DNA from: an uncultured Arenicella sp.
Lineage (GTDB): Bacteria; Pseudomonadota; Gammaproteobacteria; Arenicellales; Arenicellaceae
DNA: 45,402 nucleotides
Direction: 5' to 3'
Assembly (NCBI GenBank): GCA_938045295.1
Contig: CALINO010000079.1
Location: 1-45,402, forward strand
The notes beneath the pieces are model-generated. The model made no database searches, was not told the origin of the DNA, and was given only the letters and a program-made list of their open reading frames with translations. Positions 8,705 to 15,224 of the stretch are shown here, piece by piece. Both the position numbers and the translations under genes were made by a program. The stretch's first letter is position 1. Each line of letters starts with the position of its first letter.

Positions 8705-8776
8705 CAAATGCCCATTTGCGTTACTCGATGGCTTTTTAATTACATCGAGTTACACCTTTTCCACGAAAAAAGGTGT
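8705..8776 (+). promoter_or_regulatory. Three consecutive hairpins in the pckG upstream region
   Basis: Three perfect inverted repeats follow each other within 72 bases: CAAATG/CATTTG (8705-8710 and 8713-8718), ACTCGATG/CATCGAGT (8723-8730 and 8743-8750) and ACACCTTTT/AAAAGGTGT (8752-8760 and 8768-8776). The 3' arm of the last one, GGTGT at 8772-8776, could alternatively pair with ACACC at 8790-8794. None is followed by a T-run, so they are not ordinary terminators. They could form a structured leader or serve as operators. They do not match any riboswitch class I can recognise. The pairing is seen directly; the function is inference. Confidence 0.5.
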
Positions 8777-8862
8777 GCAAGCCCTGCCAACACCAGGTGC
8801 GATTAGGCATATAAAAATCAAGTGTCACCCCCGACATTTCATTAACCCAAATAATCGCTAAA

Positions 8863-10605
8863 ATGACCACGAAAAATCAAGCTTTAGCGGCTTGGGTGCA
8901 CGAAGTTGCTGCCTTGACTCGCCCACAGAATATTGTGTGGTGTGATGGTAGCGATGATGAGTATGATCGTATGGTGAATCTCATGCTGGAAGAGGGCACG
9001 CTGTCGCCTTTGAACTCTCAAACGCACCCAAACTGTTACTTACACCTTTCCGACCCCCAAGATGTTGCGCGCGTAGAACATTTGACCTTTATCTGTAGTG
9101 AAAATGCAGAAGAGGCTGGGGACAACAACAATTGGTTAGCGCCAGAACAAGCCAAAGAAAAAATGGCGGGCCTGTACGACGGTTGCATGCAAGGGCGAAC
9201 GATGTACGTTGTGCCATATTGCATGGGGCCTATTGCTTCACCTTATTCACGCTGTGGCGTGGAACTGACTGACAGCCCTTACGTCGTTATTAATATGAAA
9301 CTAATGACGCGCATGGGAAGCGCCGCGCTTGAGCGAATTGAGCGTGGTGATTCTTTTGTTAAAGGTCTGCACTCCGTGGGTGAGCTGGATCCTGAGCGGC
9401 GCTTTATTATGCATTTTCCCGAAGAGCTCAGCATCATGAGTTACGGTTCAGGCTATGGCGGCAATGCCTTGCTGGGTAAAAAATGCCATGCCTTGCGTAT
9501 CGCCAGCTGGCAAGCAAGGCAAGAAGGTTGGTTGGCCGAGCACATGTTGATTTTGGGCTTGGAAAGCCCAACCGGTGAAACTCATTACATTGCCGCTGCA
9601 TTTCCTTCCGCGTGCGGAAAAACCAATTTGGCCATGTTGATACCACCAGAAAAATACAAAGACTGGAAAATATGGACGTTGGGTGATGACATTGCGTGGT
9701 TGCATTTAGATGACGAAGGCCAACTGAGGGCAATCAACCCAGAGGCGTGCTATTTTGGCGTGGTTCCAGGCACCAATGCTAAAACCAACCGCAATGCCTA
9801 TGACATGATTCAGCAAAACACCATATTCACCAACGTGGGGAAAACCGACGATAATCAACCTTGGTGGGAAGACAAAAAAGTGGGTGAACCCAGTGTTGAC
9901 TGGAAAGGCAACCCGTACTCTGTAGAGTCTGGGCCAGCTGCGCACCCTAATTCTCGTTTTACGGTATCGGCAACAGAGAATAAAGCGTACTCATCGTTGG
10001 CTGAAGCGCCGGAAGGCGTGCCTATTTCGGCAATTGTATTTGGTGGCCGACGCAAAGAGTTAGCGCCATTAGTGTATGAGGCTAAGTCGTGGGAACACGG
10101 TGTGTTGATTGGTGCTGGTGTGGCGTCTGAAACCACGGCAGCGGCCACCGGTGAAGTGGGAGTTGTGCGCCGTGACCCAATGGCCATGAAGCCATTCTGT
10201 GGTTACAACTTTGCTGATTATTGGTCGCATTGGCTGAGCTTTGCCGAACGAACCGATAAGTTACCCAAAATTTTTCACGTTAATTGGTTTCGACAAAACG
10301 ATGAGGGTGAATTTTTGTGGCCTGGGTTTGGTGAAAATTTGCGCGTACTTCAGTGGATTATTCAGCGCTGTGATGGTGAAGTATCAGCAAATGAAACTGC
10401 GATTGGCTATTTGCCGAATGAAGACAGCATTGACGTGTCGGACTTAAACATTGACCCAGCCGTGTGGCGATCATTGGTGTCGATTAATGATGATCAATGG
10501 CGTCAAGAAATGAGCGAATTTGGTGATTATCTGAATAGTTTTGGAGGCAAACTGCCGAAAAAACTACGTGATAAGCATCAAGAAATATCTTCTGCTCTGG
10601 CTTGA
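8863..10605 (+). CDS. pckG: Phosphoenolpyruvate carboxykinase (GTP)
   Basis: This cytoplasmic enzyme converts oxaloacetate and GTP to phosphoenolpyruvate, CO2 and GDP, the entry step of gluconeogenesis. The 580 residues are close to the family length of about 600. The GTP-type signature FPSACGKTN, with the reactive Cys251 and P-loop Lys253, lies at 247-255. WTLGDDIAWL is the metal-binding kinase-2 motif, and FGGRRKE and NWFRQNDEGEFLWPGFGENLRVL are guanine-nucleotide-enzyme segments. The ATP-type enzyme common in enterobacteria looks quite different. No good Shine-Dalgarno sequence precedes the ATG, but the N-terminus aligns with known PckG proteins. It stands alone between a hairpin-rich leader and a bidirectional terminator. 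Confidence 0.96.
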   Translation: MTTKNQALAAWVHEVAALTRPQNIVWCDGSDDEYDRMVNLMLEEGTLSPLNSQTHPNCYLHLSDPQDVARVEHLTFICSENAEEAGDNNNWLAPEQAKEKMAGLYDGCMQGRTMYVVPYCMGPIASPYSRCGVELTDSPYVVINMKLMTRMGSAALERIERGDSFVKGLHSVGELDPERRFIMHFPEELSIMSYGSGYGGNALLGKKCHALRIASWQARQEGWLAEHMLILGLESPTGETHYIAAAFPSACGKTNLAMLIPPEKYKDWKIWTLGDDIAWLHLDDEGQLRAINPEACYFGVVPGTNAKTNRNAYDMIQQNTIFTNVGKTDDNQPWWEDKKVGEPSVDWKGNPYSVESGPAAHPNSRFTVSATENKAYSSLAEAPEGVPISAIVFGGRRKELAPLVYEAKSWEHGVLIGAGVASETTAAATGEVGVVRRDPMAMKPFCGYNFADYWSHWLSFAERTDKLPKIFHVNWFRQNDEGEFLWPGFGENLRVLQWIIQRCDGEVSANETAIGYLPNEDSIDVSDLNIDPAVWRSLVSINDDQWRQEMSEFGDYLNSFGGKLPKKLRDKHQEISSALA

Positions 10606-10667
10606 GCATAGCCATTGCTTGAAATACAGCCATTATTTTCACATAGCCATAATGATGGTGCTGGCAT

Positions 10668-10705
10668 AAAAAAAGCCCATACTGTTTTGCAGTATGGGCT
10701 TTTTT
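10668..10705. terminator. Bidirectional intrinsic terminator between pckG and the 10719-11117 gene
   Basis: GCCCATACT (10675-10683) pairs with AGTATGGGC (10691-10699) across a 7-base loop. An A-run lies on the left and six T on the right, so it can serve both converging transcripts. Confidence 0.9.
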
Positions 10706-10718
10706 CTAGAATACGAGA

Positions 10719-11117
10719 CTAGCGGCTTTTAAATGCACGCACGGTTTCATTAAATTGTTCAGCCACTTGGTTTTCCATATCGACTGACTTATTCATGCGG
10801 TCAATCAGCAACGTTTTAACGCTTTCAAAGTCTTCAGCTTCAGGGTTTAACGCGGTTTCCACGGCAGCCAAACATTCACGAAATTCAACCAATGAGGTTT
10901 GGTAGGCTTTAATGCTGCCTTGTGCGGCAATCAATTCGTCTTTACTAGCCACATTGCCATCAGGAATAATCGGAGTGTTGTTGTCATAAGTGCAATGAGC
11001 ACTAGGGTCTGTGATGGCGGCGGCTTCAACGGCGGCTTCCTCTTCAGCGTAAGAAGCGGTTGAAACAAATAAACTGCCAGCCAAGGCAACGGATAGTAAA
11101 GGTTTAATTTTAAGCAT
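10719..11117 (-). CDS. Small exported protein of unknown function
   Basis: I do not recognise this 132-residue protein. It opens with a typical signal peptide (MLKIKPLL, then SVALAGSLFVSTASYA) with probable cleavage before EEEAAVEA, so the mature protein of about 108 residues should be periplasmic or secreted. The mature part has an acidic Ala/Glu-rich start, two cysteines (in HCTYD and FRECL) that could form a disulfide, and a long predicted helical region ending in basic residues. It is followed by a strong terminator and lies downstream of the cytochrome c4 gene on the same strand, but a terminator at 11272-11299 separates them, so it is probably a separate unit. Confidence 0.75.
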   Translation of the reverse strand: MLKIKPLLSVALAGSLFVSTASYAEEEAAVEAAAITDPSAHCTYDNNTPIIPDGNVASKDELIAAQGSIKAYQTSLVEFRECLAAVETALNPEAEDFESVKTLLIDRMNKSVDMENQVAEQFNETVRAFKSR

Positions 11118-11271
11118 CGTGGTATCTCATTGTTTTTAGCCCAGTCGAATGAAACCATTTCGGTAGGCCTTTTGTTATTTATATGGATATTCTTAAACGT
11201 GCCAAAGGCTTTGTCAAATGCCTTAAGCGCTTGAGACATTAAATCTGTTACATGATTTATGTAGCAAGAAT

Positions 11272-11299
11272 AAAAAAACCGCTGTTTAGCGGTTTTTTT
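11272..11299. terminator. Intrinsic terminator after the cytochrome c4 gene
   Basis: ACCGCT (11278-11283) and AGCGGT (11288-11293) form a stem with a GTTT loop, flanked by an A-run and a T-run. On the minus strand it follows the cytochrome stop codon at 11325. Confidence 0.85.
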
Positions 11300-11324
11300 A
11301 AATATTTTTAATACGTTAAAAGCA

Positions 11325-11996
11325 CTAGAACTTCTTGAAGATTTTAGATTCGGGTGCTGATAATCCACCGCCTTGAGATGAAAAGTAAGCTGACAGTGCT
11401 TTAATGTCTTCAATAGTTAGCCCTTTTACTTGGCCACTCATGATGAGATTGTTCCGGTCGCCAGAACGATAGTCTTTTAGCGCCTGAATTAGGTAACTTT
11501 TATATTGCCCAGCAAGCTTAGGAAAGGCATCTGATTCTGCGTCACCCGTTGCTCCGTGGCAGGCTGCGCATGCTGCGGCTTTCTCTTTGCCTTTGGCAAC
11601 CAGCGCTTTGTTTGACAGCCCTGGGCGAGAATTTCCGTCCATGCTTGCAAAGAATGCGCCAATGTCGGCCATGTCAGCGTCACTTAAATTAGCTGCTTGT
11701 GCCCGCATAGTAGGGTGGCCACGTTCTTGCGTTTTATACGCTTTGAGTGCGGAAATAATATAAGACGAATGTTGGCCGCCAATCATTGGGATTTCATACA
11801 CTGGCCCCGGGTTACGTAACCCAGGAGCGCCGTGACAGCCTAGGCATGTTTGGGCTTTTTGACTGCCAATTTCTGCGTCGCCAGCAGAGGCGGCGCCAAT
11901 AACACCTAATAGAGTAAAACCAATAATAGCAAGAGTGCTGATGATTGATGGAACAGCCCAATATGAGCTTTTGTTATCACTGCTTGTGTTCAACAT
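11325..11996 (-). CDS. Dihaem cytochrome c4-type protein
   Basis: This periplasmic or membrane-attached electron carrier has two class I haem domains. The haem-binding motifs are CLGCH (residues 51-55) and CAACH in the second half, each in a domain of about 80 residues with GQ-rich loops and downstream Met residues that could be axial ligands (IPMIGGQ, LIMSGQVKG). The ATG at 11996 is preferred because GGAT lies about 10 bases upstream; an in-frame TTG at 12011 would add five residues. The N-terminal hydrophobic stretch (VPSIISTLAIIGFTLLGVIG) ends in AASA and is a signal peptide or anchor. In the family such proteins pass electrons between the bc1 complex and terminal oxidases. It is divergent from the TetR-type gene. 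Confidence 0.9.
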   Translation of the reverse strand: MLNTSSDNKSSYWAVPSIISTLAIIGFTLLGVIGAASAGDAEIGSQKAQTCLGCHGAPGLRNPGPVYEIPMIGGQHSSYIISALKAYKTQERGHPTMRAQAANLSDADMADIGAFFASMDGNSRPGLSNKALVAKGKEKAAACAACHGATGDAESDAFPKLAGQYKSYLIQALKDYRSGDRNNLIMSGQVKGLTIEDIKALSAYFSSQGGGLSAPESKIFKKF

Positions 11997-12204
11997 TTTT
12001 AACTTATCCAACTTTGGTTGTTCGAGCTAATTAAAGCCCATAAGAGGCCGCCGTAACATTTATTGTTCAATAACAAATGACGGTTTTTATTATAATTATG
12101 ACGGCACGACATACGGTTTTACCTCGCAAAAAAGACTGCCAATAAAACCCTACCGAACTTTAAGAAAGGTTGTCATTAAACACAAGAGGTTTCGCTTATA
12201 TTTT

Positions 12205-12225
12205 CGGCATTCTTGCCGGTTTTTT
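12205..12225 (+). terminator. Plus-strand terminator-like hairpin with no gene upstream
   Basis: CGGCA (12205-12209), loop TTCT and TGCCG (12214-12218) are followed by G and six T. No plus-strand protein gene ends before it, so it either closes an unseen short RNA or attenuates a long leader. Confidence 0.55.
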
Positions 12226-12304
12226 AGACTGAGTCAGTGAAACCTGATTTGTTATGGAAAATGAGGCCGTTAAGTTTGGTCAATATTGATTGCTTGCGTA
12301 CTAT

Positions 12305-12322
12305 GTGTAAATGGGTTTACAC
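12305..12322 (+). promoter_or_regulatory. Candidate operator upstream of the TetR-type gene
   Basis: GTGTAAA and TTTACAC form a perfect 7-base inverted repeat with a 4-base spacer, 51 bases before the regulator ATG. Its size and position suit autoregulation by a dimeric TetR protein. Binding is an inference. Confidence 0.4.
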
Positions 12323-12373
12323 GTTAAAATACTCAAGATACGCTCGATTCGATTATTCATTTAAAATGATCCT

Positions 12374-12931
12374 ATGCCACAAGATAAAGAAAAAGCCATA
12401 TTGAAAATTACCCAAGAAATGATTCGCCGAGGCGGTTATAACGGGTTTAGCTTTAGAAATATTGCGGCCGCGGTTGGCATTAAAAGTTCATCGGTTCATT
12501 ATCATTACCCCACCAAAGAAGATTTGGCCGTGGCAGCGGCTCAAAACTACACGAATGAGTTTATTGATAATTTAGGTGAGCCAGCCGATATTGTTGCGCA
12601 AGGAGGCAACCCGATAGAGAGTTACGTAGACGCGTTTCGTAACGTGGTTTTGAATAAATCCGGCATGTGTTTGTGTGGGGTATTAGCCGCTGAAGCTGAT
12701 AATTTGCCAGAGCGTGTGGTGGCTGAGTTGAATGTGTTTTTCGAAAAGAACGTAGAATGGCTAAAAAATGCCTATACCGCCATCGGTAACACTAACAACA
12801 TTGAAGCTAAAGCCGTACAAACCTTGTCTTCACTACAAGGGGCGTTGGTGGTGGCGAATGCCGGCGGCAATATCGAGAAATTTAACTTGTCTGTTGCTCA
12901 CATATTGGATGACACCACCGGTAATTCTTGA
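12374..12931 (+). CDS. TetR/AcrR family transcriptional regulator
   Basis: This is a 185-residue one-component regulator. The N-terminal helix-turn-helix occupies about residues 8-52 (GGYNGFSFRNIAAAVGIKSSSVHYHYPTKEDL is the textbook TetR recognition region). The C-terminal ligand domain carries the MCLCGVLAAE segment found in a subgroup of TetR proteins, with two cysteines that might sense electrophiles or oxidation. The ligand and targets are unknown. It is divergent from cytochrome c4 and convergent with the cobalamin genes, so self-regulation through the palindrome at 12305-12322 and perhaps control of the cytochrome gene are the natural guesses. Confidence 0.9.
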   Translation: MPQDKEKAILKITQEMIRRGGYNGFSFRNIAAAVGIKSSSVHYHYPTKEDLAVAAAQNYTNEFIDNLGEPADIVAQGGNPIESYVDAFRNVVLNKSGMCLCGVLAAEADNLPERVVAELNVFFEKNVEWLKNAYTAIGNTNNIEAKAVQTLSSLQGALVVANAGGNIEKFNLSVAHILDDTTGNS

Positions 12932-12990
12932 GCTAGCGTAGGTAGTAAGTATAAGCCTCAGTCTATATCTATGTATAAGCGCAGTTATCC

Positions 12991-14049
12991 TCAGTGACCG
13001 TTTATTGCAAGGTCTTGCGTTCGTTCAATAAACTGATCGGTGTCTGCCGGTAACGATAGGCGTAGCCACGCTTGCGGGTCGGTAGAATTATTGCGCCTAG
13101 TCCAGATGTTTTGTTTTGCCAAGGCGTGGTGTAACCAATTGATGTTATCAGGGGCACCAAACAGCGTATGAAATAAACCCGTGTGCGTGGTGTGCGTAAT
13201 ACCAACGTTGGCGGCCAACTTGCTTACAAGGTGTTCAAACACCAGCGAATGTGTGCGTATGCGAGCCCGTTGTTTGGTGTGCCAAGCGCTGTCTTGCAAG
13301 GCGCTGATAGCAATTAACTCACCTGCGGATGAAATTGGCCAAGGCTGGGTAAACCTGCGCAATTGCGTTACTAGCTCATTACGACCAATCGCAAAGCCAA
13401 CTCTTAGGCCGGCAAGGCCGAAAAATTTGCCCAAAGATCTCAGTACGGTGATGTTGGGGTGAGAATGTGAAATGGCGCTTAGACTATTGGGGTGTTGGCT
13501 TTCAATGCATTCGAAAAACGCTTCATCGATAATGAGATGGCCATTGATGTTGCAAGCCAAGCTTTTAATGGTATTGGGCGGGGTAATTTCACCGGTTGGA
13601 TTGTTGGGGTTAATTAACACCGCGTGGTCTACGTTATTATTTTCAACCAATGCCAGCAATTCAGTTGTGTTGCGGTAGAAAACCGGCTGATGCCCGGCAA
13701 GCTGCCAAGCGTAGGCGTGTTCTTGATACCCCAAACTGGGCAATGCCACCGTTGAGCTTTCAATGAATTGAGGAATGAGCCGTATCAGTGGTTGAGAACC
13801 AGCCCCCGGGGCTATTTCATGCACTGGGGCTTGGTAAAATTGGCTGGCGGCTTCAATTAACCGCTGGCTATTCGACGGCAATTGCTGCCAAACCGACGAC
13901 GGTATTTCAGGGGTTGGGTAATGCCAAGGGCTAATGCCGGTAGACATATCCAGCCAGTTTTCTAATGTACCACCGTACTCTTTGCACGCCTGTTCTAAAT
14001 TGCCTCCGTGACGCGGTAGGGTCAATGCGGGCTGTAAATTAGTCATCAT
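12991..14049 (-). CDS. cobD: Threonine-phosphate decarboxylase-like PLP enzyme (CobD/CobC)
   Basis: This enzyme belongs to the histidinol-phosphate-aminotransferase-like branch of fold-type I PLP enzymes. In cobalamin synthesis it converts L-threonine phosphate to (R)-1-amino-2-propanol phosphate, the linker later attached by CbiB. The opening HGGNLEQACKEYG with LDMSTGISPW is diagnostic of the CobC/CobD group and is absent from HisC. INPNNPTGE binds PLP, IIDEAF follows, and the Schiff-base lysine is in SLGKFFGLAGLRVGF. The length of 352 residues is normal. Two adjacent ATG codons (14049 and 14046) could both start it. It lies 68 bases downstream of cbiB on the same strand. Nomenclature differs: Salmonella cobD equals Pseudomonas cobC. 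Confidence 0.9.
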   Translation of the reverse strand: MMTNLQPALTLPRHGGNLEQACKEYGGTLENWLDMSTGISPWHYPTPEIPSSVWQQLPSNSQRLIEAASQFYQAPVHEIAPGAGSQPLIRLIPQFIESSTVALPSLGYQEHAYAWQLAGHQPVFYRNTTELLALVENNNVDHAVLINPNNPTGEITPPNTIKSLACNINGHLIIDEAFFECIESQHPNSLSAISHSHPNITVLRSLGKFFGLAGLRVGFAIGRNELVTQLRRFTQPWPISSAGELIAISALQDSAWHTKQRARIRTHSLVFEHLVSKLAANVGITHTTHTGLFHTLFGAPDNINWLHHALAKQNIWTRRNNSTDPQAWLRLSLPADTDQFIERTQDLAINGH

Positions 14050-14117
14050 ATCGGTGCGCTAACAATAATTGAAAAAACCATTCGAGCAATATTCATCAAT
14101 AGCCATGATTAAAAGAG

Positions 14118-15167
14118 TTAAACGTGATTGTTTAGGTATTGAAACGCCGCTATTGCTGCAATAGCCGTGCACCACAGTATTAAGCTGTGGCTGATTAGCC
14201 GCAACGCGCGTGCAATGTCATTAACTCGTGCCATTTGGCTGCCACCAAAGTAGGGCTTATCTACAGGCTGGCCATGATAAATTGCCGGCCCGCCTAATTT
14301 GATATTTAAACTGCCGGCGCCAGAGGTCATCACTACGCTGGCATTGGGGCTACTGAGTAGCTTGGCGTGTTGTTTCCAGCTTGCCATGGCTTGTTGGATA
14401 TTACCCAAAGCGATGAAGCTCAGTGCCACCAAGCGGGCGGGCAGGTAATTTAATACGTCGTCAATTCTGGCGGCACATTTGCCAAATAATTCAAAGCGGT
14501 CATTCCGATAGCCCCACATGGCGTCTAAGGTATTGCTCAGGCGAAAAAGAACCACGGCAGGCGCACCTAAGCAGCAATACCAAAACAGGGGCGCAAAAGT
14601 GGCATCATTGCCGTTTTCCAGAGTGGTTTCTATGCTGGCATTGATGATTTGCTCTTGGTTCATTGATGTGGTGTCTCGGCTTACCACCAATGACACCCGT
14701 TGTTGAGCTAGTGGCAGGTCTTTGTTAATTAAGGCGTTGCTTATGTTGTTGATATGTTGGTTTAAGCTTTGATGACCAATGGCCCAATATAAAACGATGA
14801 TATCGAATAGCCAGCTTAAATAGTGAGCGTGGTTTCCTAAATGGCTTGAAATGAGGTAGGTGAGCCATGTTAATGGGGCTATTAACAAGGCGTAGCCGAG
14901 CACTCCCCGTGCGATGGCACGTGCTTTCTCTTGATTTTGCTCTTGATTTTGCTCTTGTTGTTGATTTCGGCTTTGATTTAACCAGCGCTCTATTGTATTG
15001 GCCAGCCAGCCAAAGCCCACCAACGGGTGGTAGCGTGTTGGTTCGCCTAGTAAGCGATCGATTAATAGGGCAGCAATAACAATAAAGAAAAGCACAGTAG
15101 GTATATAAGGCTGAAAGTAAGGCGGTTGATCAAATTTCTTCGAGTGCGTAGTATGGCTTGTATTCAA
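14118..15167 (-). CDS. cbiB: Adenosylcobinamide-phosphate synthase CbiB (CobD in Pseudomonas naming)
   Basis: This is a polytopic inner-membrane enzyme that joins adenosylcobyric acid to aminopropanol phosphate in the late steps of cobalamin synthesis. It shows LLIDRLLGEPTRYHPLVGFGWL at the N-terminus, VSRDTTSMNQEQIINASIETTLENGNDATFAPLFWY in the middle, and RLSNTLDAMWGYRN and SGAGSLNIKLGGPAIYHG later, all typical. No ATG start is available: the open frame begins with TTG at 15167, and GTG at 15095 would give a protein starting just before the first membrane segment as in most homologues. I cannot decide between them. A Gln/Glu/Asn-rich insert at about residues 70-82 is encoded by an imperfect 12-base tandem repeat. 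No adenosylcobalamin riboswitch precedes it. Confidence 0.88.
   Translation of the reverse strand: MNTSHTTHSKKFDQPPYFQPYIPTVLFFIVIAALLIDRLLGEPTRYHPLVGFGWLANTIERWLNQSRNQQQEQNQEQNQEKARAIARGVLGYALLIAPLTWLTYLISSHLGNHAHYLSWLFDIIVLYWAIGHQSLNQHINNISNALINKDLPLAQQRVSLVVSRDTTSMNQEQIINASIETTLENGNDATFAPLFWYCCLGAPAVVLFRLSNTLDAMWGYRNDRFELFGKCAARIDDVLNYLPARLVALSFIALGNIQQAMASWKQHAKLLSSPNASVVMTSGAGSLNIKLGGPAIYHGQPVDKPYFGGSQMARVNDIARALRLISHSLILWCTAIAAIAAFQYLNNHV
14927..14962. repeat. 12-base tandem repeat inside cbiB
   Basis: The unit GCTCTTGATTTT occurs about three times in a row with small changes. It encodes alternating Gln, Glu and Asn in a cytoplasmic or periplasmic loop. Copy changes would keep the frame. 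Confidence 0.6.
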
Positions 15168-15224
15168 TTGCCATCAGGCACGCTACATACTAACAAAAAC
15201 ATCGCTGATCAGGAGTTTTACATC

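Larger units (their letters stand above)
11997..12373. other. Divergent intergenic region between cytochrome c4 and the TetR-type regulator
   Basis: No gene is visible here. The stretch contains a perfect TTGTT-CAAT-AACAA repeat at 12063-12076, a hairpin with a T-run at 12205-12225 that reads as a plus-strand terminator, and a GTGTAAA/TTTACAC repeat at 12305-12322 close to the regulator start. It is AT-rich and long enough for two promoters. Confidence 0.5.

Noticed and set aside
9855-10187. Minus-strand open frame inside pckG
   Set aside because: It is antisense to the conserved PEPCK core and is best read as a shadow.
12063-12076. TTGTT-CAAT-AACAA as an FNR/Anr site for cytochrome c4
   Set aside because: The half-sites are TTGTT rather than TTGAT, so the match to the FNR consensus is too weak to annotate.
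15126-15224. Upstream 33 codons of the glutamate-synthase-like frame
   Set aside because: AGGAG sits just before 15225, and the extra segment overlaps the cbiB 5' end and shows no family resemblance.
15095-15224. Adenosylcobalamin riboswitch upstream of cbiB
   Set aside because: The B12-box sequence is not present, and the space is taken up by the divergent gene.
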